From assembly GCA_003508835.1 (NCBI GenBank), contig PUFA01000313.1, forward strand, positions 372,001 through 436,000: a DNA stretch of 64,000 nt, in the 5' to 3' direction. Of the stretch, positions 11,205 to 21,935 are shown piece after piece. Source of the DNA: Eonycteris spelaea. Its lineage: Eukaryota > Chordata > Mammalia > Chiroptera > Pteropodidae. Every line of letters begins with the position of its first letter. The first letter of the stretch is position 1. Made by a program: the position numbers and the translations under genes. The notes under the pieces were generated by a model. It was not told the DNA's origin. It searched no databases and saw only the letters and a program-made list of their open reading frames with translations.

Positions 11205-11708
11205 GTTAGTTTCCTGTTACCACTGTAACATTACCACAATTCGGTGGCTTAAAACAATACACATTCATTATTTCATGATTTTTGAGGTTGAAAGTACAAA
11301 ATGGATCTCAGTGGGCTAAAATCAAGGTGTCAGAGGTCCGCATTCTTTCCGGGGTTATTGGTGGAGTATCTGTCTCCTTGCTGTTTTGAGCTTTTAGAGG
11401 TAGCCCTCATGCCTTTCCTTGTAGCCTAGCCCCTTTCCATCTTCAGAATTATCAATGGCCACTGATGCCATTTTTCGATTTCTCCATTTTTTTGCCTCCC
11501 CTTTTTGCTTACATTTGGCCATCTCAGATAATCCAGGATACTCTCCATCTCAAGGTAAATTGATTAGCAACCTTAATTCCATCTACCATCCTAATTTCAT
11601 CTACAGGCTTAAACCCCTTTTGCCAAATAAATAAACATACACATAGGTTCTGGGGATTAAGTAAGATGTGGATATTTGTTGGGGGGCATTATTCTGCCTG
11701 CCATACAG
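11205..11708 (-). mobile_element. LTR, MaLR-like, antisense
   Basis: It opens with agtttcctgttaccactgta and aattcggtggcttaaaacaa, the reverse complement of the MaLR LTR 3' end. It also contains aaatcaaggtgtcagaggtc and ends with a ttctggggattaagtaagat segment followed by gggggcattattctgcctgc. No viral coding sequence accompanies it. Confidence 0.7.
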
Positions 11709-11829
11709 CCATTATTTTATTTTCCTTGATGTTTTGTGCTGGACACAGTGAGCCTTGTTGTGACTGTTGAAGAAGCAACAGGGTATATTTGAAAGATAAT
11801 TGGCATCAGGTAGGCTTGGAGTTTGCAGT

Positions 11830-11990
11830 TTACAAGATGTGGTAGTACTTAGATATGTCACTTAAACTCTTTGAGCCACCACAGTTTACCTATCAAAAAT
11901 GGCTATGAAAATTATACCTACCTCTCTACAGTGTGGACTGAATGAAATAGTAAAGGTAATAATAAAATGCTAATAACCATTGAATCCTTA
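11830..11990 (+). repeat. MIR SINE fragment
   Basis: Sense MIR: gatatgtcacttaaactctt, tgagccaccacagtttacct, then aattatacctacctctctac. The order is that of the MIR consensus. Confidence 0.75.
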
Positions 11991-11999
11991 CTATTTGAG

Positions 12000-14450
12000 A
12001 TAGAGTAGGTCTTAAACAATTGTTTACATTCTTTCTTTTCTCATGACTAGGGTTATGATGAAAAGTCCTTATAGAAGTGCCATGATGACTTCTAGCCACC
12101 CAAGTAAATAACAGTTTTATCTGTTTTGGGCTCTTTCAGAGCTATAGTTTATTCTCTACTCATTTATAACCATAGTTCCAAAAGATTTACTGCCATTAAA
12201 GCAGATTCATGTGCTTTATTTAACCCCATCGTATTTTAGAAGAAAGCGGCAGTGGGACCCTGTTCTAAACTCATTAAGTACCTCGTTCTTGATAGCTCAT
12301 ACAACACCATACTAAATTTGCATACTAATTAAGGGAGCAGCCACACTGCCATATTAATTGATTTGCCCTGAATTAATACTATATTTTACAAACCAAAGAT
12401 CTGAAGCACAGAAACCAAGATCTAGAGTAGCTGATTCAGTCCAAGTTTGTACATTTTATAAATAATTTACAGATTGGCTTACAGTCTTTTTGAAAAGATT
12501 CTTCTAAGGAAATTTGGGTGCCTGGAGTGGAACACTTGCTTTTCTGTAACCTCCATCATAGCACTTGATTATTTGATTCATTGGGCCTTGCTTTCAAATG
12601 TGTGAATTTATTTGGGGCTGGGATGGAGAAGATGTCACTGGCCACATTGCGGAAAAATCTGGTGAATACCTGGATTGTTTCTCTGTACTTTCAGGTCTGG
12701 AAGTGGCTGAAAAGCAGCAGTGGACCCCATGTGACTGCTTTTTCTCTCATATCCTCTCTCATGTGTTGACTAGCATAATTAAATGATACTTTCTTTTCAG
12801 ACTTATCATCCTTACATTTGCCTTTAGTATTGTCTCCTTTGAACAAAATAATGAATTCCATTTCCTTTTAGTCATATTCTGTTTGATCTATTTAGCCCTT
12901 TAAAAACTGTCAGTGAAGTGTGTAGAAATGTGGTCTGTGGGGATAAGTTTAGGTTTTTTGACATTAATCTTTTAGGCATATTTATCTTTAACAAATGAGG
13001 CTTTCTTATATTTTTTCATCTCTCCATATCTGTTTAACACTGATGGCTCTTCCATCCTTAGCTGTGTTTCACTGTCGTATAGGTAGATGCTTCTGTTAGT
13101 ATTGCATTTTTAAGTGCATTTTTTTTGGTGTGTGTATGTGTGCAAGCTGTAAATGAAGTTTTTTCATGTTGATATTTTAAATACAAGATAAAAAAATGTT
13201 TTCTAGGTAAATGAATTGAAAAGTGAGCAATAGTAACAAAGGATTTTATGTAATTTTATTATGATATTTAGTTATTGCATAAGATTGAAGGGGTAGCAAT
13301 GGTATCCTATATGTAAACTTCCACTGGAAAGCATGTTACAGTTTAGAAAATTGTTCATTTTTAACTGGGGTTCATTGTTAACTGGGGTTCTAATTCTCCT
13401 TGGTTAAATATACGTCATGTATACCTAGAGGAAAACATATTGGTCTGTACGTTTTTGCTAATTATAACATCTTAATTAATTAATCTTAATTAACTAGACT
13501 GAGTTTTCTTTAAAGCATATAAAAATAAAATGAATCAATAAGTTTGTTCAGCCTTTATTACTCAGCCTTCCAGGCATGCACCCAGGCCTGTGCTGGCTTC
13601 TGGCCCCATGGAGACAAGCATTTCTGCTAGCCCTCTGGACCCTATTTTATGGTACAGAAGTCTGTATGGTGGCACATTCAGTGATTTCACTGGCCCCTGG
13701 AGCAATAGCGTGAGTCTGAGAGAGGTCTATTATTGGCTAACATGCTGCTGTGAGGCTATTCAAATGCAACAAATTTGAACTGTTCAGCCCTCCTTGGCAT
13801 CCATCCAAACTCTGGATGGTGTAAAAGTGGCACTTATTTAAGACAGTGGCTTTGGTTATAGTGTCAGGAGCAGAATGCTGAGGTAATGTTGTCAAGTTGC
13901 TGCCACTTTGTAGTTTGAAGACAGGTATTAACTCATATTACTTCTTCACATGTCTCTCTGTAAAAGTCATTACTATAGGCAGAGGGTAGTTTGCTATCTA
14001 TTTCCTAAAGTTTCCTATTTCAAAGCTTCTTGACATACCTAAACTCATAAGACCTTTTGCTTATCATGTGGCTAACTATCTGTCAAGTGTTTTTATATAG
14101 GTTGTTGATACCACACAACAGTAGATTAATAATGGCAGAGTGATTTTTCCATAATGAAGCTTGAAAATATTCTCTGGATTTAACATGGGTGGGAAATACG
14201 TATTTGTGCATACCTGAATTTTGTACATAACTGAAACTTGCTCTATTAAGTGTCAGGAGTTTGTTTTAACTATTTCTTTCTGTGTATGCTAGTGAAAAAT
14301 CATGTATTAAGGATTCTAATTTTTTTTTTATGGGCTGCAGTCTACACAGTAATAACTCACAGTCCAAGAGAATATCGAATCATGAGTGAAGGGAATATTG
14401 AATTGTTAGTGAAGGGAAACCACATGTGTGTTAGAACGAGGAAAAAGCTA
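12000..14450. other. Unannotated, mostly unique DNA
   Basis: About 2.4 kb in which I see no transposable element and no convincing exon. A locally more GC-rich patch at 13560-13780 contains a 62-codon open frame with no recognisable motif, and a similar frame lies at 12581-12769. Neither has features of a known protein, and both could be chance. Confidence 0.5.
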
Positions 14451-14459
14451 GATGGCATT

Positions 14460-14640
14460 TGCCTTGAGTTTGGTTCCATCTCTTCTGTGAATCTTCAGTG
14501 GAACATGGACAAATTATTTATGTGTGTAAGTTTTCTCATCTCAATAGCGGGGGTGATAGACCCAATCTGTCCCATAGGATATATGCAAAACGCTTTTGAA
14601 AGTATGAATGCTATACAACAGAATGTAATAGTTTTGAAGT
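14460..14640 (+). repeat. MIR SINE fragment
   Basis: Sense MIR order: acatggacaaattatttatg, gtaagttttctcatctcaat, agcgggggtgatagaccc, then a cccataggatatatgc segment. Divergence is high. Confidence 0.6.
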
Positions 14641-14659
14641 ACTTCAAATCTGTAAATAA

Positions 14660-14810
14660 CTTTTAATGTAAAGCATGTAACAACTCTAGGCAATAGGTAC
14701 TGTCATTGTCTCCCTTTTACAGATGGAAACTAGTAGAGTACTTTATAAATATAAAGATTCCCAGAATCTTCCAGCGGAGCTACCGATTTACTAGGTCAAA
14801 TGCAGAGTAT
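14660..14810 (-). repeat. MIR SINE fragment
   Basis: Antisense MIR: a taggtactgtcattgtctcc segment, then cttttacagatggaaactag. It lies back to back with the sense MIR at 14460-14640. Confidence 0.7.
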
Positions 14811-14829
14811 GGGAATATGTTTCTCACAA

Positions 14830-15710
14830 GTTCCCAGGTGACTTGGTGAGATATTTGTGATGATAGTGAAGTTAATTGAACTTTAGAAAGATGGTAACCA
14901 CTGTTCATGCCTCACTTGGACATTAATCTAGCTGCTGAGCTAACTTCCTAATGAAATTATTGTTCAGTAGAAGTTCAGAAAAATGTCTTACCCTGTGCCT
15001 ATTGAGTGATTACTGTCATTCCAAAACTTGACATGATCGCAACATTTTTGTGTAGATTAGGAAATGTCACGCCACCAAACCCTGACCAATACATTAATGG
15101 AAAAACGTGAGTTTGATTGCCTTAAATGGATATGTCAGAATCTGGAAAAAAATGTTTTTCTTTGGAATTCTTTTAGTATCTTTAAATAGGTACAGTGTTT
15201 CTTCTCTAGCAACTCTGCTATTATTAAAGATCAGGAATGCATCTTTGGAGACTGAGCTTAGGGCAAGGTGTCAAGGCTGCGGCTGCCACTGACAAACACA
15301 ATGGCCGTGGGCAAGGCAATAAACCTATTTCTGTCTGTCTTGCCATTTGTTACCTGGTACCGTAGCATTTACCTATTTCAAGGGAATGGGTCATTAATTA
15401 ATCAATACATGTGATATACACCATCTACTTTGAAATAAAAAATTAGCTCTTATTGTCTGCGGAAAGGAAGAAATAATGTGACTTTATTTTCCTGGTGCTT
15501 AAATATCTCTTGGCAACTGAGGCAGTAGGAAAGAGACATGAACTCTAAGAACAGCTCACATTACAAGTTGTCTCTAACAATATGTTATACCAGAGCCCCA
15601 AAGAGTTAGCTGTGATAAAAGGGCCAGCAAGGGGCCCTCTACAGTCTCTGCATTAAGCACTGATCGATGCTTATAAAATATCAGGATAATAGGTAACATT
15701 TCCTGTTGGA
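14830..15710. other. Unannotated DNA
   Basis: No repeat family or gene recognised. The 61-codon open frame at 15107-15292 shows no known domain. Confidence 0.45.
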
Positions 15711-15719
15711 AGAACAAAA

Positions 15720-16468
15720 TGATGAGGATGGGGAGAAAAGGGAACCCTCATACATTGTTGGTGGGATTGCAAATTGGTACGGCCGCTATGGAAAACAGTA
15801 TAGGAGTTTCTCAAAAAATTAAAAATGGATATACTTTTTGACCTGGCAATTGCACTTCTGGGTATTTACCCAAAGAAAATCAAAACAATAATTCATAGAG
15901 ATCTATGCACCCCAATATTCATGGCAGCACAATTTACAATAGCCAAGCTATGGAAGAAACCTGAATGCCCATCTACAGATGACTGGGTAAAGAAGTTATG
16001 GTTCATATATACAATGGAATATTACTCAGCCATTCAAAAAATGAAATCCTACCATTTGCAATGACATGGATAGACCTAGAGGTTGTTATGCTGAGTGAAA
16101 TATGTCAGACAAAGATAAATATATGATTTCACTTTCACGTGGAATCTAAGGAACAAAAAGAACAAACTAATCAAAACAGATTCACAAATATAGAGGACAA
16201 TCTGGTGATGGCCAGAGGGGAGAGGGTTGGGGGGCTGGAGAAATGGGGTGAAGGGTTAAAGAGGTACAAATTAGTGGTTGATAGATGGTCAGGGGATGGG
16301 GAGCACAGCATAGGGAATGCAGTCAGCAGTAATGTAATGGCTAAGTGGAGAGCTAGAGGAGAGAAAGAGTAATTAGGGGGATTGGTTTATAAACTATATA
16401 AATATCTAACCAATGCACTGTATACTTGAAACTAATAAAATTAAAATAAAATAAAAATAAAATAAAAG
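15720..16468 (+). mobile_element. 5'-truncated sense L1 3' end
   Basis: It starts near gatggggagaaaagggaacc and runs through ORF2 C-terminal sequence. The frame at 15825-16064 reads in part LWFIYTMEYYSAIQK, a hallmark of the L1 ORF2 C-terminus. It continues through the 3' UTR and ends in an (AAAAT)n-type tail at 16438-16468. The last 79 codons are still open, so this copy is less decayed than the neighbouring old L1s. Confidence 0.93.
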
Positions 16469-16469
16469 G

Positions 16470-16950
16470 AGCATGGCTTACTTGGGTTTGCTGTCTCTAC
16501 AACTTAGCATCTGAGTTCATTCCTCCGGCAGAGGCTGCCCCTCCCATCCACATGTCAGTAATATAAAAACCCGCATTTATACTTAACATAATTTGAGAGC
16601 CCCTTTAAACTTAGATCAGCATAAGGATGATCCACCCCTCAAAAAAACTATAATGTGAAGGAGTACAACCCATTGTAGACTATAATGAGAATGCCATTCA
16701 GTTTAAAATATAGACTATATATATACCACAGACTGTACACAGGGTAGATAAGCTCACCTTGTTATCTATAATTCCTTCTCATTAAGGAATTGCTGCTAAT
16801 CTTTAAGAAGTATTGCCCTGGAAAGACTCTTGTTAGTGTTCGTTTCCTTGTTTATGTGTCCTCAGTGCACTTACTGCTTTTGGTTTGGTCTTGCTCTTGT
16901 ACCTTTAAGAGGGAAAAAGCTCATAACCTTTGCATATGTTTCTTTTTTCC
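16470..16950. other. Unannotated DNA between two L1 insertions
   Basis: No repeat or gene recognised. A small hairpin-like aattccttctcattaaggaa is present near 16770, probably incidental. Confidence 0.4.
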
Positions 16951-17954
16951 CTCTTTATAAACTTGTTTTATTTTATTTTATTCTTTATTTGTAAGTTTCA
17001 TTAGCCTCTCTGTGTTCATTTCTGTGTGTCAGGAATATTTGTTTCATTTCTCAGCCTTGGCCAGATGGCCTAATGTGGAAAGTGCCCTGTGGGGCCCGGT
17101 GGCACACTCTCCCTGATCCCTTGTGCTGGGGGCTCTGGATGTGATCTCTGTGTGGGTTGTGTGTGATCTTCTGTTGTCCCCAAGGCTTTATTGTTGTTAG
17201 TAGATCAGTGGATGGGGTTCATGCTCAGGGTGACTAATTGTGGGAACTGGCTGTACCCACAGGGTAAGAGTTGCTGTGTGTGGCTGACCCCACTGAGTGG
17301 GAGGTGCCCTAGCAGGCTTGTGTACTTGTTGCAACCACCCTTTGCGTGTACTGCTTAGGGGCTAGTCAGGAGTTGCTCCATTGTGATCTAGTGCCAATCT
17401 CCAGATGCGATGGTTTTGTGGCCCCTTGGGAGGGGCTCCCCCTTAAGCCAAGGTCAGCCGCTGCTTTTGATTGCTCCGGGCTACCCGGTGAGAACTACAA
17501 AGTGATCTGCTGATGGTTGTTGCCTATGCTGGATCTATAGGTAAGTGGAAGAGACAAAGCTATAGGCAGAGGTCTGGTTATCCCCCGTCCCTGACCTAGG
17601 GCAGTTTAGCAGAGGGACCAGTGCTCCTCCAGTCCTGACACTGACTGTCAGTTGCCCATAAGTCTCTGAAACTGGAAGAGCCTCTGGGTGATACGCATGT
17701 TGGGTGGAGCAGGGACCCCAGGAGTCTCCTGGGTCTATGGAGTAAACTTCCCCCTGCCACTGCAGTCTCAATTTCTATGCCAGCGCTGTCTCTGTGGCTC
17801 CTGTACAAGTTTCCAATGGTAGCAAGATCAGCTGCTGCCCACCTTGGGCCTAAATGGGCCATCCCAGGACAGGGGCAGCTGCCTATCAACGTGTGGTGGG
17901 CACTTTATATATTGAGTGAGGCAGGAGCTCAGGGAGTCAAGGGCTGTCAAGCCA

Positions 17955-18670
17955 GGATAGACCCCTGCGATCCCGTTAAGAGATATCGCAGCTCATACAG
18001 GCAGCAGTGGTCTGTCCTCAAGTGTTTTCCCCGAAATGTGCTCACTGAGTTAGCCAAGGTCTGTTGCCTGCACTGACTGCGCAGTCCCAGAGCCAAGCAG
18101 GACACACGAGACCGCTTGTCAATGGGCTGCAGTTGCTTTGTGGCTTGGGAGAAGTGGGCTCTCAATGTGACAAGGTCAGTTCGGATGCTACAGCCTCAGT
18201 TTTGCTTCAACTTCTGTGCCTGGGTGTTTCTGCTGTAGACCCAGATCACAGTGAGACCGGCTCCCATCTGGGGCGGTCCCACAGACCCCTGTGCTCCCTG
18301 GATGCTCTATTGCAACTCTTGCAGGCAGCAGAGGTCTGCCTGCCACTGATTTCCATGCAGTGCCTGCCTTGTGCTTGCCAAAGTTTGTTGCCTGTGTGGA
18401 TGGGGAGGGTGGGCCAGGGCTTTTGCCGTTCACTGTCAATGGGTCACCTAAGGCAATTTGTAGGTAGGGTGGGGCGGGGTCCAAGAGAGACAATGGCAGT
18501 CAGATCAATACAGCCTCAGTCTTGCTGAAACTTTTGTAACTGTTCTCAGGTTCCTACAGAAGTCCCAGATCATAGCAAGACCAGCTTCTGTCTAGGACTG
18601 GGCTACAGATCCCTGAGATCCACCCAAGTTCAAGTTGGCTACAGTGATTTGTGTGACCCTATTTCGGAAA
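17955..18670 (-). repeat. 324-bp periodic units within the L1 leader
   Basis: Landmarks recur at exactly 324 bp: agacccctg at 17959 and 18283, then agatccctg at 18607; caggcagcag at 17998 and 18322; gccaaggtctgttgcctg at 18053 and gccaaagtttgttgcctg at 18377. The cagcctcag blocks at 18191 and 18511 are 320 bp apart. This indicates at least two and probably three diverged tandem promoter-type monomers, a layout known from rodent L1 5' UTRs. Confidence 0.8.
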
Positions 18671-19274
18671 TGAGGTGCTCACAGAGCCGGCTCCCTGCCG
18701 TGAATGTTTGGCCCTGAAGGGGTGCAGGGCGTGGCAGCCATCCAGCAACAATAGTCCTGGGCCATCTGCAGGTAGGGTGGCCCCCCATCCCTTCAGGCCA
18801 GCGCTTCCTAATGGCCCTGTGGGAGGGGTCTGCACAGTCAAGCTGGTGCAGTCTGCAGATTGCTCCGTAAGGGGCCGGACTAAGGCACAATGGTGGCTGC
18901 TGTTTCGGCCCTGGTTGGTGCCAGGCAATGCCGACTTTCTTAGTATGGATCCCATGAGCCTCTGACCCTCTGCCCGTGTCCCGGGTGAGTGTCCGCAGGT
19001 CAGAGACCCTGTGCGTGGGTCCTTCAAAGGGCCGTCTAGGGTTTCGGTCTCTTTCCATCTCATCCGGAGGGCCGGAATCCCCTCTGGTTTTTGCAGTCGG
19101 AGTTATTGGACTCTCCCCTTCCCTGGGCTGGGACCCTGGACTGGGGAGCACTTGAATGAGGCCAGGACACCCCTCTCCTTCAGGGGAGCCTCTGCGCCCT
19201 CGCCCTCCCTCCTGGTGACTCTCCTCCACCGGTGGGTGTGGGTCCGGCCAGATTTGCCACTTTGCCCCTCCCAC
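18639..19274 (-). other. 211-codon open frame in the L1 leader, probably fortuitous
   Basis: This is the longest open frame in the window and reads in the sense direction of the L1 5' leader. The predicted peptide is rich in Pro, Gly and Arg, with no transmembrane segment, signal peptide or domain that I recognise. GC-rich leaders have few stop codons, so chance is the leading explanation. A second sense-direction frame (54515-54949) occupies the matching part of the other L1 leader, and both read AKT followed by R or S and G in the same frame at the shared ctggttt block. I do not call it a gene. Confidence 0.3.
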
Positions 19275-19449
19275 TGGCGTCCATGTGGCTCCTTTATATT
19301 ATCAGATGTAGGTGTTATGATCAGCTGGACTTCAGGTGATTCTCTACATTGATTATTTTATAATTTGGTTGTAATTTCAATGTGGACCTAGGGGGAGATG
19401 AGCCTTTGCTTTTACCTAGTCTGCCATCTTCCCTTACCAAACTTTGCGT

Positions 19450-19960
19450 AGGTATTTTTAATACAGCCTATACGTTCTGAGTTTTTAGCAATATTTAACT
19501 TGTATAAACAACATTTTTCCTTCAGATATCCTCTTAATAGTACTGGTAGTAGCCATGTATTACTGCAGATTTGTCTCTCCAGCTTCAGCACTGTATATCT
19601 TCTCTCTGGTAAGATCAGAATCCGGTTTATGCTGTGATGATGGATGGGAATTTTATACCACTGTCTTGGGGTAGAGTCACTTCATGCATTGAGTCTAAAC
19701 TTATGTAGGTTTTCTGAGTAAGTAAGGACATATTAGATGTTGAAATGTAATCACTGTATTCTCCAAACTATGTCATAATACCACTCTGCTATGCAATATG
19801 GGAGGTAAAAAAAATAGAATCTGAAAACTTCAAAGAGATTTGAGTTTAGTTGATTAAATATAGGAGACATGTATCTTAAGGGGAAAAAAAGACTAGTACA
19901 GAAACAAAAGTAACAAGAGCTGAAGTAAGTGGCAGTTTGACATAGTATTTTAAACTTAAT
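19450..19960. other. Unannotated DNA
   Basis: No recognised repeat or gene. Confidence 0.4.
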
Positions 19961-19964
19961 CTTT

Positions 19965-20125
19965 TCCATTTAACTGTGGCCTTGGGCACTGAGTCATCTC
20001 TCCATGCCTCAGTCTCCTCATCTGCAATTAGTATCTTTTCCATACCATCACTGTGAGGAATAAAAGAGTTATTCTATCTGAAACACTTATAACAGTGCCT
20101 GGCTACAAGTGCTTTATCGTTATTA
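19965..20125 (+). repeat. MIR SINE
   Basis: Good sense MIR match: ccttgggcactgagtcatct, catgcctcagtctcctcatc, tgcaattagtatcttttcc, then an aacagtgcctggctacaagt end. Confidence 0.85.
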
Positions 20126-20271
20126 CCTCTTTTTATTAGCTAGTAGGAATTCAAAGAAGAGAAAAGCCTGATGCCCCTCCTTGGGCATATCTGTGGGACT
20201 TCCAAATATTTTCAAATATTTCACTTCAAATTAAGATTTAACTTCCTTGAGTATAAGGAAAGGATATTGTT

Positions 20272-20503
20272 TCCACATAATCTTGCTTTAAAAAAATTTT
20301 TAAAATAAAAATTGTATATACTTAAGGCAAACCACATGATGATTTGATATACATAAACAGAGCGCATATGCCAGACAAAGAAAGAAAAAAATGGCATGAT
20401 CTCACTGAAATGTGGAATCTAAAAAAGTTGAATACTTGGAATCAGAGAGTGGAATGGCGGTTACCAGGGGTGGGGAGGATGTGTGTCCGACATAATCTCT
20501 TTG
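20272..20503 (-). mobile_element. Very short twin-primed L1 with TSD
   Basis: The left piece (about 20290-20345) is an antisense L1 3' end containing ttgtatatacttaaggcaaa. The right piece (about 20346-20485) is sense L1 3' UTR, containing tgaaatgtggaatctaaaaa and atggcggttaccaggggtgg. The flanks tccacataatcttgcttt (20272-20289) and tccgacataatctctttg (20486-20503) match apart from small indels and form the target duplication. A 3' piece joined to an inverted upstream piece is the twin-priming arrangement, here in an insertion of only about 200 bp. Confidence 0.78.
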
Positions 20504-20509
20504 ATTTTC

Positions 20510-21930
20510 CTCTTACCTCTCTTCTGCCTCAGTGCACTCAGTCCATTGGTCCTGAGACAGACTGAGAAAAGGAAAATCCAATTTATTTCTTTCTGTTTCC
20601 AGTCTGGGAATAGAACCTTACCTGTCTTAAACCTAGATCAAGTCCACCGTGCCTGTGTCTTGATTTGCTAAAGACATAAAGGAATTTCAAAAATCCCCCT
20701 TTCTCAAGAGAAAGCCTGACTTTCTAGCCTATCATCTTGCTAAGGACTCTAAAAAGCTGTTATACCATTTCTTTCTCTTTGTAACCTCCCTGTAAAAAAC
20801 TCTGATGTTATATCTGCATCTTCCCAAAGCACATGGATGCATTGGGTTGAATCCATTAAAAGTTCACTCTTACACGGTTGGATAACTATTCCAAGCTCAG
20901 TTATTTAGAAATAGAGACTATATGCACTGGGAGCCATGTGAATTATTTCGGAGTTCTTGCTCTGAGAATGTAAGTCACTGTTATCTCCAATCGTTCCTTC
21001 TCTGAATTATTTTTATGGCAACCCACGGCCTCTATGTGCTTTGGAGCAGATGTGGGTGCAATGGAAGCAGTTATATATTATCTATGTGGAATATGAATAT
21101 TTTCACATATATGGGGAGTAACTATAAAGTAAGATGCACATTTCCTTATATGGCCTATGAACTGCATCTCCTCATTTTATAGTGATGGATATGATGGTAA
21201 AATGGTTCTGAGTTCAATAATGTTTCCCCCATTTATTGAGCAGTGCCACTTTGCCTGGCCACGTGACAAAGATTTTGTGTATGTCATCCCCATTGTGGCC
21301 CTGGTGTGACTGGAAATAGAAACCCATGTTGATTAATAGAATTAAGCATCTTCTATTAGCACAGATAGAAAGACTACTTAGCAAATAAAGTGATCTTCCT
21401 ATTATTTAATTTAAAGGGTGTTTTAATATTTTAAATGTCTTGATAAGACATGTTACTGTTTGTTCTTAACTGCACTTGGTTACAACAGAAGATCAGGAAA
21501 TGTCAAATATCCTCTGGTGAATGGTAACTGCAGTCTCTTGAGTTAGTGATTATGGATGGTGAGTGATAAGGTCAGAAGCTGCCCAAGGGGTGAAGAACAC
21601 TCAATGGGCAAGGTGTACCTTGTATTGTCTTCTTTAGCTATTCTCACACTGTATGGTGGTAGTCTAGTAACTAATATCTCTGTACTACCCCACTAAACTT
21701 CGGAGGCCATGAAGGCAGGTGTGTGTCTCGTTTGCTATTACTTCCTTAGAAGCTAGGATGGGTCTGAAACCAACTTTAGTAAATGCTTTATCAGCACCTG
21801 TTCATGAACATTGGTTGGCAGTGGAGCGCAGGACAGGGCCTAAAATTACTATATTTATGAAATGTGGACCAGCACTGCACATTTTACACCAGGCAGCCTT
21901 ATTTTAATAAATGTTATTAGCCTTTTGGAA
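20510..21930. other. Unannotated, mostly unique DNA
   Basis: About 1.4 kb without a recognisable transposable element. Open frames at 20483-20671 and 21719-21907 are short and show no known motif. Confidence 0.45.
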
Positions 21931-21935
21931 TATCC

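Larger units (their letters stand above)
16955..19446 (-). mobile_element. L1 5' leader ending in an A-rich tail (5'UTR-only L1)
   Basis: The element proper is about 16966-19433, antisense. At its right end ctagtctgccatcttccc is the reverse complement of an L1 5' terminus (aagatggcagactag). It is GC-rich, as L1 promoters are, and colinear with the leader of the L1 at 52466-55170: shared blocks are gtggggccc near 17090 and 54152, and ctggtttttgcag near 19084 against ctggttttcgcag near 54831. It reaches an ATG at 17001 (minus strand), in the place where the other copy starts ORF1 at 54059, but an AATAAA-rich tail follows after about seven codons. Flanks ttataaacttg (16955-16965) and ttaccaaactttg (19434-19446) look like a diverged TSD. 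ORF1, ORF2 and the 3' UTR are absent. Confidence 0.75.

Noticed and set aside
11205..11708. Retroviral genes next to the LTRs at 11205, 32141, 41892, 51037, 55848 and 62505
   Set aside because: Flanking sequence shows no gag, pol or env similarity. They appear to be solo LTRs or fragments.
14250..14666. 138-codon open frame on the plus strand
   Set aside because: It overlaps a sense MIR at its 3' half, has no known domain, and lies in AT-rich DNA without splice or promoter context. Chance is more likely.
15720..16468. Target duplication for the sense L1 3' end
   Set aside because: The sequences on either side (ggaagaacaaaa and ggagcatgg) do not match well enough.
17535..18528. Several overlapping frames on both strands with GC-rich codons, suggesting a gene or CpG-island promoter of a host gene
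   Set aside because: The segment aligns with an L1 5' leader and has the L1 5' terminus, so the GC content and open frames come from the transposon.
17955..18670. CRISPR-like or minisatellite array
   Set aside because: The 324-bp units are diverged and lie inside an L1 leader. There are no short identical repeats with unique spacers.
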